Positions 17,322-25,783 of a stretch of DNA of 64,000 nucleotides are shown here, one piece after another. Position 1 is the first letter of the stretch. Each line of letters starts with the position of its first letter. Under the pieces are notes generated by a model. It was not told the DNA's origin, searched no databases, and worked only from the letters and a program-made list of their open reading frames with translations. The position numbers and the translations under genes are program-made. Location: positions 1 to 64,000 of the forward strand of contig CAJTFS010000007.1 of the NCBI GenBank assembly GCA_910575495.1, written 5' to 3'. The stretch is from Bacteroidales bacterium. GTDB lineage: Bacteria; Bacteroidota; Bacteroidia; Bacteroidales; Rikenellaceae.

Positions 17322-20144
17322 CTATTCCGCGTTCACGCAGCACAGGTTGCGGTCGCCGTAGCCGTTGTCGATCTTCGAAACGTAGGGGAAGAACTTCGCT
17401 TCGCGGATCCAGGCCAGCGGGAACGCCGCTTCTTCGCGCGTGTAGGGATGCGTCCAGTCGCCCGCCAGTTCGACGGCCGTGTGCGGTGCGTTGACCACCA
17501 CGTTGTCGGCCTCTCCGACGGCCGCCTCGCATTCGCGCTTGATGCTGACGAGCGCTTCGATGAAGCGGTCCATTTCGGCTTTGGGCTCCGATTCGGTCGG
17601 TTCGACCATCAGCGTTTCGTGTACCGGGAACGAGAGGGTCGGGGCGTGGAATCCGTAGTCCATCAGGCGGTGGGCGATGTCGCCGCAGTCGATGTTGTAG
17701 TCTTTCTTGAACGACGTCAGGTCGAGGATCATCTCGTGGCCCACGCGGCCCGTCTCGCCCGAATAGTAGGTGCGGTATTCCGACGCCAGAGCCGCCGACA
17801 TGTAGTTGGCATTGACGATCGCCATCTCCGTGGCGCGGCGCAAACCCGCTTCGCCCAGCATCTTGATGTAGCCGTAGGTGATCGGCAGCAGGAGTGCCGA
17901 ACCCCACGGTGCCGAGGCCACGGCCGTGATGCCCTCGTCGCCGCCCGTGGCCGCCACGGAGTGCGATGGCAGGAAAGCCCGCAGGTGCTCGGCCACGCAG
18001 ATCGGACCCACGCCCGGACCGCCGCCGCCGTGGGGCATGGCGAAGGTCTTGTGCAGGTTGAGGTGGCAGACGTCGGCGCCGATGTAGCCCGGATTGGTCA
18101 GGCCCACCTGTGCGTTCATGTTGGCGCCGTCCATGTAGACCTGGCCGCCGGCGTCGTGCACGATCTCCACGATTTCGCGGATGCGGCTCTCGAAAACGCC
18201 GTGCGTCGAGGGGTAGGTCACCATCAGTCCGCACAGCTCCGAGGCATGTTCCCGGGCCTTGGCTTCGAGGTCGGCGACATCGATGTTGCCCTTGGCGTCG
18301 CAGGCCACCGTCACGATCTTCATGCCCGCCATGGCCGCCGAGGCCGGATTGGTGCCGTGGGCCGAGGCCGGAATCAGCACGATGTTGCGGTAGCCCTGCC
18401 CGCGGCTCTGGTGGTAGGCGCGGATCACCATCAGTCCCGCATATTCGCCTGCGGCGCCCGAGTTGGGTTGCAGCGAGCAGGCCGCGAAGCCCGTGATGGT
18501 CGCCAGGTCTTCCTCCAGTTCGCGGATCAGCTGCATGTAGCCCTCGGCCTGGTCGGCCGGTGCGAAGGGGTGCATGTTCTGGAACCCGGCCAGCGAGAGC
18601 GGCTGCATGAGGGCCGAGGCGTTGAGTTTCATGGTGCACGAGCCCAGCGAGATCATCGAGTCGGCCAGCGAGATGTCGCGGTGCTCCAGTTTCTTGATGT
18701 AGCGCATCAGGGCGCTCTCCGAGCGGTAGCTGTTGAAGACGGGTTCCTGCAGGTAGGCGCTCGTGCGGCGCAGTCCGGCCGGGATGCAGCTCTCCGTGAC
18801 GGGTTTCACCGTCTTGACCCGCTTGCCCTTGGCCGCGGCGAAGATGCGCACCGTCTCCTCGATCTCCGCTGCCGTGGTCACTTCGTCGAACGACATGCGC
18901 ACCGACCCCTCGGAGGGGTAGTGGAAATTGATGCCGCATTCGAGCGCGAGCGACTGCACGACGGCCGCTTCGGCTTCGACCTCCAACGTATCGAAGAACA
19001 CGTCCGATGTCAGCCGGTAGTCCAGCGCTTCGAGTGCCCGGGCCACCGTCAGCGCGGCGTTGTGCGCCGTTCCGGCCGCACGCCGCAGCCCCTCCGGACC
19101 GTTGTAGACGCAGTAGAAACCCGTCATCGAAGCCATCAGCGCCGAAGCGGTGCAGATGTTGGATGTCGCGCGTTCACGCTTGATGTGTTGTTCGCGCATC
19201 TGGAGCGCCATGCGCAGCGCCTTGTTGCCCAGGCGGTCGACCGAGACGCCGATGATGCGGCCCGGCATGTTGCGCTTGTAGGCTTCGCGCGTGGTCATGT
19301 AGCCGGCGCCCGGACCGCCGAAACCCATCGGCGTGCCCAGCCGCTGGGCCGAGCCCACGGCGATGTCGGCGCCCCATTCGCCCGGGGCTTTCAGCAGGGC
19401 CAGCGCCAGCAGGTCGGCGACGGCCGTGACGAGCGCTCCGGCGGCATGGGCCGCGGCCGTGAAAGCGGCGTAGTCGCGCACGCTGCCGTCGGCGGCCGGA
19501 TACTGGACAATGGCGCCGAATTCGCGGCCCGTGAATTCGTATTGGTCGTAGTCGTCGACAATAAGTTCGATGCCGAACGGTTCGCTGCGCGTGAGCAGCA
19601 CGTCGAGCGTCTGCGGAAAGAGGTTGCGGTCGACGAAAAGCTGGTTGCGCCCCTCTTTGACCGCTTCGCGCGAGCGCAGCGAGAACATCATGGCCATGGC
19701 CTCGGCTGCGGCGGTGCCTTCGTCCAGCAGCGAGCAGTTGCCGATCTCCATGCCCGTGAGCGAGATGACGGCGGTCTGGAAGTTGAGCAGCGCTTCGAGA
19801 CGTCCCTGCGAGATTTCGGCCTGGTAGGGGGTGTAGGAGGTGTACCACGCCGGATTCTCGAAGACGTTGCGCACCACGGCGGCCGGCACGGCGCAGGGGT
19901 AGTAGCCCATGCCGATGAACGAGCGCAGCGGGCGGTTGCGGTCGGCCAGCGCCCGGATGTGGGCGGCGAACTCGTATTCGCTCATCCCTTCGGGCAGGGC
20001 CAGGGGTTTCTTCAGACGGATCGACGCGGGGATGACCTGCGAGATGAGTTCGTCGACCGACCCGACGCCGATCGTGGCGAGCATCTCTGCGAGCTCTTTT
20101 TCGTTGGTGACGCCGATGTGGCGCGTTGCAAATTGGTCGAACAT
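17322..20144 (-). CDS. gcvP: glycine dehydrogenase (decarboxylating), P-protein
   Basis: The P-protein of the glycine cleavage system uses pyridoxal phosphate to decarboxylate glycine and hands the aminomethyl group to the lipoyl H-protein. The 940-residue chain contains both homologous halves fused, as in most bacteria; the C-terminal half carries the PLP lysine in LNLHKTFAMPHGGGGPG. GGPGAGY and other glycine-rich loops are intact. The H- and T-protein genes are not in the window. No glycine riboswitch was recognised upstream; a repeat element fills that gap. Confidence 0.96.
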   Translation of the reverse strand: MFDQFATRHIGVTNEKELAEMLATIGVGSVDELISQVIPASIRLKKPLALPEGMSEYEFAAHIRALADRNRPLRSFIGMGYYPCAVPAAVVRNVFENPAWYTSYTPYQAEISQGRLEALLNFQTAVISLTGMEIGNCSLLDEGTAAAEAMAMMFSLRSREAVKEGRNQLFVDRNLFPQTLDVLLTRSEPFGIELIVDDYDQYEFTGREFGAIVQYPAADGSVRDYAAFTAAAHAAGALVTAVADLLALALLKAPGEWGADIAVGSAQRLGTPMGFGGPGAGYMTTREAYKRNMPGRIIGVSVDRLGNKALRMALQMREQHIKRERATSNICTASALMASMTGFYCVYNGPEGLRRAAGTAHNAALTVARALEALDYRLTSDVFFDTLEVEAEAAVVQSLALECGINFHYPSEGSVRMSFDEVTTAAEIEETVRIFAAAKGKRVKTVKPVTESCIPAGLRRTSAYLQEPVFNSYRSESALMRYIKKLEHRDISLADSMISLGSCTMKLNASALMQPLSLAGFQNMHPFAPADQAEGYMQLIRELEEDLATITGFAACSLQPNSGAAGEYAGLMVIRAYHQSRGQGYRNIVLIPASAHGTNPASAAMAGMKIVTVACDAKGNIDVADLEAKAREHASELCGLMVTYPSTHGVFESRIREIVEIVHDAGGQVYMDGANMNAQVGLTNPGYIGADVCHLNLHKTFAMPHGGGGPGVGPICVAEHLRAFLPSHSVAATGGDEGITAVASAPWGSALLLPITYGYIKMLGEAGLRRATEMAIVNANYMSAALASEYRTYYSGETGRVGHEMILDLTSFKKDYNIDCGDIAHRLMDYGFHAPTLSFPVHETLMVEPTESEPKAEMDRFIEALVSIKRECEAAVGEADNVVVNAPHTAVELAGDWTHPYTREEAAFPLAWIREAKFFPYVSKIDNGYGDRNLCCVNAE

Positions 20145-20165
20145 TTTGGCAAGGGTTAAAAGTTC

Positions 20166-20376
20166 AGATGAAAGGTGAAATGTGAAAAGTGAAAGGTTCA
20201 GGTGTAAGGAATCATATACTTTACATGTTGCAGAGGCCGTCGCAGCTTGCGGAGCACGCTTGCGGGCTTCTGCCGGGGGAGGCTGCGGCCCGCAGGCTCT
20301 TCGAGCCGCAATTGCAACACGAAACTATGATAATGCCGAAAGCAAATGGCCATACTTCTCGCTTTTCATTTTTCAC
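20166..20376. repeat. intergenic element with GTGAAAGG ends
   Basis: The left end is a gatgaaaggtgaaatgtgaaaagtgaaagg tract (about 20166-20199) and the right end is the inverted cttttcatttttcac (20362-20376). It spans the gap between the nucleoside kinase stop and gcvP start. The interior has no gene. Compare 16326-16600 and 36930-37093. Confidence 0.5.
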
Positions 20377-22047
20377 TCAGTATTGAAAGCTGCTTCCGCC
20401 GATGAACTCGCGCAGGATCGACGTGGGCGGTATTTCGTCGGGCGCGATGGGGATGAAGTTGTCCAGAAACTTGAGCATCCGGCGCGCCTCGTCGTATTCG
20501 GGCACCGTGTCGGGCACTTCGCGCAGCATCTTCTCGGCGTAGGGCCGCAGGACCGATATTTCGTAGAAGAGCGACGAATTGAGCATCACGTCGGCGTTTT
20601 CCTGGTAGGGGAAGATGTGGCGTTCTTCGCCGCGGCGCACGCTCGGCCAGCGCGCCAAGGTCGACAGCGCGTCGGAACCCCGCTGCCGCGAGTCGCGGAC
20701 CAGCCGGCGCAGCAGGCGGTTGTCGGTGGTGGCGATGCGCGAGAGGTTGTCCATGGCCACCGACGTGAAGCACGAAATGTAGATGCGGAACTTCTGCTCG
20801 TCGGGGATCGAGGGCGTCAGCCGCGGATTGAGTCCGTGGATGCCCTCGACGATCAGAATCGAGCGTTCGTCGAGCGTCAGCGGCGCATCGTGCTTGGTGC
20901 GGCGCCCCGTGACGAAATCGTAGCGCGGGATGTCGATGCTCTCGCCCGCCATCAGGCGGCGCAGGTGGTCGTTGAAGAGCTCCAGGTCGATGGCTTCGAG
21001 CGCTTCGTAGTCGTATTCGCCGTTTTCGTCGCGCGGGGTCTTCTCGCGTTCCACGAAGTAGTCGTCCAGCGAGATCATCACGGGTTTGAGCCCCAGCACG
21101 CCCAGCTGGATGCCCAGACGCTTGGCCGAGGTGGTCTTGCCGCTCGACGAGGGACCCGAGATCAGCACCATGCGGGTGCCGCGCGTGAGGTTGGCCTCGT
21201 AGATCGAGTCGGCCACCCAGGCGAACTTGCGTTCGTGGAACGCCTCGGCCAGCTTGATCATGCCCCCGGCGTCGCCCGCCAGCACCTTGGCATTGACGTC
21301 GCCCACCGTGGGCACGCCCATGATGCGCACCCACGACTGGTATTCGCGGAAGATGCCGAACATCTTCTCCTGGTAGAAGTCGGTGTGGATGCGGTCGGGT
21401 GCCGTGCGCAGCGGCAGGGCCAGGTAGAAGCCGTTGTAGTAGGGTTCGATGCCGAAAAGGCGGACATAGCCCGTCGACGGGGCCAGTGCGCCGTAGAAAT
21501 AGCCCACCGTGTCGTCGAGCGTGTGGTATTCGCTGTAGAGCCGCGGCCGCGTGTCCAGCAGGGCGATCTTGTCGTCGTAGCCCTGGGCGGCGTAGCGGGC
21601 GCGCACCTCCGAAGTGAGGGCCCGCACGCGGCGGATCGGGAGGTCGGCGCCGACGATTTGCTGCATGCGTTCGCGCAGTGCGTCGGCCTCGGCGGCCGTG
21701 AATTCGTCGATTCCCTCGATCTCGCAGTAGAAGCCGCTGCGGCCCAGCGAATGCCGGATGTGGAGTTTCTGCGCAGGGTAGAGGTCTTGCACCGCTTTTT
21801 GCAGGATGAACCAGGCGGTGCGCTGGTAGACGCGGATGCCGGCGAACGACGAGAGATCGACGAAGCGCACCGTGGCGGGCGCGTAGAGCCTGTAGCTCAG
21901 TTCTTTGATCCGGTTGTCCACTTCGGCCGCCAGGAAGGGGAGGGTGCGCGGTCCGATGCGTGCCGCAAGCTCCGAAAGCGAGGTGCCCGCAGCCGCCTCG
22001 ACGCGGCCGCCGAGGTTGTCGCAGACGATCTGGATGGTATCGGTCAT
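20377..22047 (-). CDS. nucleoside (uridine-type) kinase with TGS/editing-like N terminus
   Basis: The 556-residue protein joins an N-terminal region resembling the TGS and second domains of threonyl-tRNA synthetase (about 1-250) to a phosphoribulokinase/uridine kinase domain. The P-loop GPSSSGKTT is at 298-306, followed by SLDDYFVEREKTPRD and IVEGIHGLNP typical of uridine kinases. It probably phosphorylates uridine or another nucleoside in the cytoplasm. This fused form is common in Bacteroidetes and Firmicutes. The substrate is not certain. It is followed by a repeat element, then gcvP; no shared function is implied. Confidence 0.87.
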   Translation of the reverse strand: MTDTIQIVCDNLGGRVEAAAGTSLSELAARIGPRTLPFLAAEVDNRIKELSYRLYAPATVRFVDLSSFAGIRVYQRTAWFILQKAVQDLYPAQKLHIRHSLGRSGFYCEIEGIDEFTAAEADALRERMQQIVGADLPIRRVRALTSEVRARYAAQGYDDKIALLDTRPRLYSEYHTLDDTVGYFYGALAPSTGYVRLFGIEPYYNGFYLALPLRTAPDRIHTDFYQEKMFGIFREYQSWVRIMGVPTVGDVNAKVLAGDAGGMIKLAEAFHERKFAWVADSIYEANLTRGTRMVLISGPSSSGKTTSAKRLGIQLGVLGLKPVMISLDDYFVEREKTPRDENGEYDYEALEAIDLELFNDHLRRLMAGESIDIPRYDFVTGRRTKHDAPLTLDERSILIVEGIHGLNPRLTPSIPDEQKFRIYISCFTSVAMDNLSRIATTDNRLLRRLVRDSRQRGSDALSTLARWPSVRRGEERHIFPYQENADVMLNSSLFYEISVLRPYAEKMLREVPDTVPEYDEARRMLKFLDNFIPIAPDEIPPTSILREFIGGSSFQY

Positions 22048-22096
22048 AGGGAGACGATTATTCGCGAAACGACATGTAAAGATAGAAATTATTTTG

Positions 22097-22104
22097 TAAT
22101 TTTG
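22097..22104 (+). promoter_or_regulatory. -7 box candidate for the nucleotidase
   Basis: TAATTTTG on the plus strand matches the TAnnTTTG -7 consensus and lies about 18 to 39 bp ahead of the two possible starts. No clear -33 element is seen. Confidence 0.4.
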
Positions 22105-22121
22105 GCCATCGCAAACCGATT

Positions 22122-23567
22122 ATGACAACAAAACCGACAAATATGAAACATTTGTTCCGTGCGTTCTTTCTGACGGCCGCGGTTCTGACGGCGGCCTGTA
22201 CGCCGCGCGAGCGTACGCTGGTGATTCTCTCGACCAACGACATGCACGCCAAGATCCAGCGTTTTCCGCAGCTGGCGGCGGCCGTCGAGGCGTGCCGCGA
22301 CACGGCGCAGCTCGTCGTGCTGGTCGATGCGGGCGACCGCTGGACCGGCAATGCCTTCGTCGACAAGGTGTCGGTTCCCGGCAAGCCGATGATCGAGCTG
22401 ATGAACCGCCTGGGCTACGACGTCATGACCTTCGGCAACCACGAGTTCGACCATGGTCAGGCTTTTCTGGGCCGCATGGTCGACAGCATCTCCGCCGAGA
22501 TCGTCTGTGCCAACTGCATCAGCGACACCTGCACGTTCCCGCAGGTGGCTCCCTATGCCGTCATCGAGCGCGACGGCATCCGCATCGGTTTCGTGGGTGC
22601 GGTGACCAACTACGAGGGTCCCGGCCATCCGGCGGGCCACGCGTCGTCGTTCGTGGGGCTGGAGTTTCCCGATCCGCAGGCCGAGGCGATCCGTTATGCA
22701 GAGTATCTGCGTCCCCGGGTCGACCTCCTGGTGCTGCTCTCCCACATGGGCGACGACCGCGACATGGAGCTGCTGGGCAAAACGCAGTTGTTCGACCTGG
22801 CCATCGGCGGCCACACCCATGTGCAGCTCGATACGCTGGTCAACGGTACGTTGCTCACGCAGTCGGGCAAGAACCTGCAGAACGTGGGCGCCACGATCGT
22901 GCGGATGCGCGGCCGCAAGGTCGAGAGCATCGATTATCGCATCGTGCCGCTCGACGCCTGCGAGCCCGACGCTTCGTTCGCCGAGCAGGTGGCAGGTTAC
23001 TATGCCGATCCCGAGCTCAACCGCTTCATCGGCAAGTTCGCCGTGCAGCCCGACAAGACCGGACTGGCCAACTGGATGGCCCGCGCCATTGCGGAGGATG
23101 CCGGGGCCGACATCGGTGTCTATCATGTGGGCGGCGTGCGTCTCGACAGCATCGCTGCCGGCGACGTGAGCCGCGCCCGGGTCTACGATCTGGAGCCGTT
23201 CGGCACCAAGGTCGCCACGCTGCGCATGACGCCCGGGCAGATGCGGCGCATGATCATCGCCAAGTACAACGAGGATACGCGCGAGGGACACCGCGTAGAC
23301 ATCATTCTTTCTACGCCGTATACCATTCTGGTCGACGAATCGGACCGGGCGTTCGACGTGCGCTTCCACGCCCTGCGCGAGGATCGGGTCTATTCGCTGG
23401 CCATGAGCGACTATATTTATAAGAATTACAAGGAGCTGGAGTATGCCGACGGTTCCGTCACCGACGTCGAGGTCGCCGATGTGCTGATCGACCGGCTGCG
23501 GTCGGGGAGCCCGTTGCGGCCCGACAACGTTCCGCACCAGCAGGTGCTGGTCGTGACGGATCGGTGA
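22122..23567 (+). CDS. 5'-nucleotidase/UshA-like phosphoesterase lipoprotein
   Basis: The protein has 481 residues from the ATG at 22122; the ATG at 22143 gives a cleaner lipoprotein signal (MKHLFRAFFLTAAVLTAAC) and may be the true start. It is a calcineurin-like metallophosphoesterase of the UshA type: STNDMHAK, GNHEFDHG and GGHTHVQ supply metal ligands, and the second half (about 300-475) is the 5'-nucleotidase C-terminal domain. It would hydrolyse extracytoplasmic nucleotides or nucleotide sugars while anchored to a membrane. Many Bacteroidetes encode the two domains as separate genes; here they are one chain. It stands alone on the plus strand with its own terminator. Confidence 0.9.
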   Translation: MTTKPTNMKHLFRAFFLTAAVLTAACTPRERTLVILSTNDMHAKIQRFPQLAAAVEACRDTAQLVVLVDAGDRWTGNAFVDKVSVPGKPMIELMNRLGYDVMTFGNHEFDHGQAFLGRMVDSISAEIVCANCISDTCTFPQVAPYAVIERDGIRIGFVGAVTNYEGPGHPAGHASSFVGLEFPDPQAEAIRYAEYLRPRVDLLVLLSHMGDDRDMELLGKTQLFDLAIGGHTHVQLDTLVNGTLLTQSGKNLQNVGATIVRMRGRKVESIDYRIVPLDACEPDASFAEQVAGYYADPELNRFIGKFAVQPDKTGLANWMARAIAEDAGADIGVYHVGGVRLDSIAAGDVSRARVYDLEPFGTKVATLRMTPGQMRRMIIAKYNEDTREGHRVDIILSTPYTILVDESDRAFDVRFHALREDRVYSLAMSDYIYKNYKELEYADGSVTDVEVADVLIDRLRSGSPLRPDNVPHQQVLVVTDR

Positions 23568-23588
23568 AAAACGGAGTGTCAAAGCGAT

Positions 23589-23617
23589 AGGGTCTGCGAT
23601 ACGGCAGACCCTTTTTT
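23589..23617 (+). terminator. terminator after the nucleotidase
   Basis: A 9-bp stem AGGGTCTGC/GCAGACCCT with a 6-nt loop is followed by a run of T. It lies 22 bp past the stop at 23567. Confidence 0.85.
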
Positions 23618-23732
23618 GCGTTTGTTCGTGGATTTATGCTCGTCCGATTCTCCTGCCCTCCCCCTCCCCCTCCCCCTTCTCTCTCCGGCTTTCCCGGCTT
23701 TCCGGTGGCGCGTGCAAGTCGGTGCAGATGCG

Positions 23733-23760
23733 AAAAGGGAGCCTTCGAAGGCTCCCTTTT
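23733..23760 (-). terminator. rpsU terminator
   Basis: A 28-bp perfect palindrome AAAAGGGAGCC-TTCGAA-GGCTCCCTTTT begins 24 bp past the rpsU stop. With A and T runs at either side it can work in both directions. Confidence 0.8.
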
Positions 23761-23783
23761 CCATGTTGCATGCGTGTCGCGGA

Positions 23784-23975
23784 TCAGTCTTCGTTGCGGT
23801 ACATGTGCTCCACGTAGACTGCGTGCATCATCGCCTCGCGCTTCTGCACCGAAGGCTTGGTGAAGTACTGACGGCGGCGGAGCTCCTTCAGGACACCCGT
23901 ACGCTCGTATTTGCGTTTGAATTTCTTCAGGGCGCGTTCGATGTTTTCGCCCTCCTTTACCGGCATGATAATCAT
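23784..23975 (-). CDS. rpsU: ribosomal protein S21
   Basis: The 63-residue, very basic small-subunit protein has MPVKEGENIERALKKFKRK at its start and FTKPSVQKREAMMHA inside, matching Bacteroidetes S21. The ATG at 23975 gives MIIMPVKEG; the internal ATG at 23966 is an equally good start. S21 has been linked in Bacteroidetes to the low use of Shine-Dalgarno sequences. It is followed by a strong palindromic terminator and preceded within 30 bp by the helix-hairpin-helix gene. Confidence 0.95.
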   Translation of the reverse strand: MIIMPVKEGENIERALKKFKRKYERTGVLKELRRRQYFTKPSVQKREAMMHAVYVEHMYRNED

Positions 23976-24004
23976 GGTATTCTCTTTTTTGAATTTTACG
24001 TTTC

Positions 24005-25120
24005 TTAGTCGTTCGTTTCTTGTTTGCAGCGGGTGGAATCTTCGGATTCCCCATCGCTCTGCGGGGGTGCGTAGGACTCTTCGTCGGTATCGTTCGGAAG
24101 CCCGAAACTCAAGTACGGAACCACGCGTGCGGCTTCGTCCGGAGTGAGTATGTTTTCTTTCAGAAATGCTTCCGCGGTGATCCAACCTCCTTTCTGCTGT
24201 CTTCTCTTGTTGATTTTCCGAACCGTCCGCGGCTCCAGGTAAGGATGTTCCGCCAATCGTTCAGAGGGCACAAAGTTAATAGGAATTTTCCTAATTCTGC
24301 AACTGTCGCAGTAAATTTGTTGCAAAATTTTTTCGTAGTTCTCTTCCGTCACTCCCCGTACCTCGGCCAGTTGTTCCGCCCGTACGAAGCCGCCCAGGCG
24401 TTCGCGGTAGGCAAGGATCGCGCCTGCGGTTTTCGGTCCGATGCCCTTGATGGCCACGAGCGTCGCCGAGTCGGCCCGGTTGATCTCGACCGGATGCCGG
24501 GGCTCCGGCTGCGGAAAGATCAGATAGGGTTCGAGCACCCGCGCCGTGGAGTCGTCGATCGCATAGCACTTGCGCACTTCGTCCATGTCTTCGATCGGGT
24601 GCGTGTCGCGCCACTTGACGAACGTTTCGGCGCGGTGCTGGCTGAGCAGTCCCGTCGCTCGCAGATAGCGTGCACTCACCGTATCGACCCGGAAAGGCTG
24701 CGGTTCGATGGGGTGCGCCACCATCCGGTCGCTGCGGTATCGGCGCGGGATGCGTGCATAGCGCCGGTGGATGCGGATGTAGGGTTTCAGCCGCCGGTAG
24801 AGCGAGTCGCCGACGGTGTAGCAGGTCGCCACGTCTTCGGGTATGCCGAAAATCTTGCCGCCTGCGCGGTAGTTGATCAGCCCGGCCGCTTCGACCGGGT
24901 CGAGGCCCATTCCGCGCAGTTCTTCGTAGGTCACCGTGTTGGGATCGAAGGGGCGGGGCCGCAGCGTGTCGTTCTGGCGTTGGGCCGTGGTGCGTTCGGC
25001 TTCGAGCAGGGCCTGCGGGTCGTGTTTCGGGCGTACCAGCATGGCGCCGACCGTCACCAGCAGGGCCAGCGGCAGGAAGATCGCCGTTGCACGTATTTCG
25101 CGTTCGGTGAATAGTTTCAT
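24005..25120 (-). CDS. membrane-anchored helix-hairpin-helix protein
   Basis: The 371-residue protein has one N-terminal transmembrane segment (AIFLPLALLVTVGAML, about 13-28), then three or more ComEA/PsbU-like helix-hairpin-helix units: FDPNTVTYEELRGMGLDPVEAAGLINYR, the region around 125-175, and the best one, INRADSATLVAIKGIGPKTAGAILAYRERLGGF (about 215-247). Such domains bind DNA without sequence preference, so a role in DNA handling at the membrane or in the periplasm is possible, but no competence genes are adjacent. The C-terminal tail is acidic. A TATTTTTG -7-like box lies about 32 bp upstream. Confidence 0.8.
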   Translation of the reverse strand: MKLFTEREIRATAIFLPLALLVTVGAMLVRPKHDPQALLEAERTTAQRQNDTLRPRPFDPNTVTYEELRGMGLDPVEAAGLINYRAGGKIFGIPEDVATCYTVGDSLYRRLKPYIRIHRRYARIPRRYRSDRMVAHPIEPQPFRVDTVSARYLRATGLLSQHRAETFVKWRDTHPIEDMDEVRKCYAIDDSTARVLEPYLIFPQPEPRHPVEINRADSATLVAIKGIGPKTAGAILAYRERLGGFVRAEQLAEVRGVTEENYEKILQQIYCDSCRIRKIPINFVPSERLAEHPYLEPRTVRKINKRRQQKGGWITAEAFLKENILTPDEAARVVPYLSFGLPNDTDEESYAPPQSDGESEDSTRCKQETND

Positions 25121-25227
25121 CGTCTTGTGGGCGGGGTTGCATCCCGTTTTGCAAAAATACTTTTTTTCTTGCGTTTTTGTCTCTCCGTCTTCGTTTTTCC
25201 TGCTTCAAACGTCGTTCCGAATGTAAA

Positions 25228-25263
25228 ACTAAATATTTTAGTTGAAAAACTATGAAAAATAGT
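25228..25263 (+). promoter_or_regulatory. twin dyad operators ahead of blaI-type gene
   Basis: Two 15-bp dyads, both ACTA-N7-TAGT, lie at 25228-25242 and 25249-25263. Their centres are 21 bp apart, two helical turns, so they face the same side of the DNA. The second abuts the -33 box of the promoter at 25263-25292. BlaI/MecI repressors bind dyads whose outer half is ACTA/TAGT, so these are good candidates for autoregulation sites. Confidence 0.65.
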
Positions 25264-25292
25264 TGCGTGTGAACTTTTTTTAGTTACCTTTG
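25263..25292 (+). promoter_or_regulatory. promoter of the blaI/blaR1-type pair
   Basis: TTG (25263-25265), a 19-bp spacer and TACCTTTG (25285-25292) match the Bacteroidetes consensus. The leader before the ATG at 25416 is about 115 nt. Confidence 0.65.
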
Positions 25293-25415
25293 CATTCGGG
25301 GACTTCGCTCCGGGGCGGCCGCGCTGCCGAGGCATGGATGAGCCGGGATGTGTGCTCCGAAGCCGGAGGCGGGTCTTCCGGCCGCAGAAGCTGCCGAAAA
25401 CAAACACCGTACGTC

Positions 25416-25781
25416 ATGGAAAAACTCACGCCGCGCGAAGAAGAACTGATGCGCTGTTTCTGGGAACACGGACCTTTGTTCGTCCGCGAGCTGGTCGATC
25501 TCTCGCCCGAGCCCAAACCCCATTTCAACACCCTCTCCACCATGGTGCGGGCGCTCGAAGCCAAGGGCTACGTCGCCCACAAGGCTTTCGGCAGCACCTA
25601 TCAATATTATCCCATGGTTTCCGAGTCCGAATTTTCGCGCCGGACATTGGGCGGCGTCATCCGTAAATATTTCGAAAACTCCTATCTCGGAGCCGTCTCC
25701 GCGTTGGTCGAGGAGGAGAAGATTTCGGTCGAGGAGCTGCGCGAACTGGTTGAGCGCATCGACCGCCAAAACCGTGCTTAG
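25416..25781 (+). CDS. BlaI/MecI-family repressor
   Basis: The 121-residue winged-helix repressor begins MEKLTPREEELMRCFWEHG, the usual start of the family; the longer open frame from 25290 lacks support. A winged helix (about 20-75, LSTMVRALEAKGYVAHKAFGS) is followed by a dimerisation helix region. Family members repress their own operon until a partner M56 peptidase (BlaR1/MecR1) cleaves them. The partner gene starts 2 bp downstream. The twin ACTA-N7-TAGT dyads upstream are the likely operators. No beta-lactamase gene is adjacent, so the pair need not concern antibiotics. Confidence 0.92.
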   Translation: MEKLTPREEELMRCFWEHGPLFVRELVDLSPEPKPHFNTLSTMVRALEAKGYVAHKAFGSTYQYYPMVSESEFSRRTLGGVIRKYFENSYLGAVSALVEEEKISVEELRELVERIDRQNRA

Positions 25782-25783
25782 TC

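Noticed and set aside
17184..20159. A 991-codon open frame on the plus strand
   Set aside because: It lies opposite gcvP, is rich in Arg/Gly/Val/His as expected for an antisense frame of GC-rich coding DNA, and has no domain.
20145..20376. Glycine riboswitch ahead of gcvP
   Set aside because: No aptamer-like stems were recognised; the gap is largely the repeat element.
23652..23696. Polypyrimidine tract (ccctccccctccccctccccc)
   Set aside because: It may form unusual DNA structure, but lies between two back-to-back terminators and shows no sign of function.
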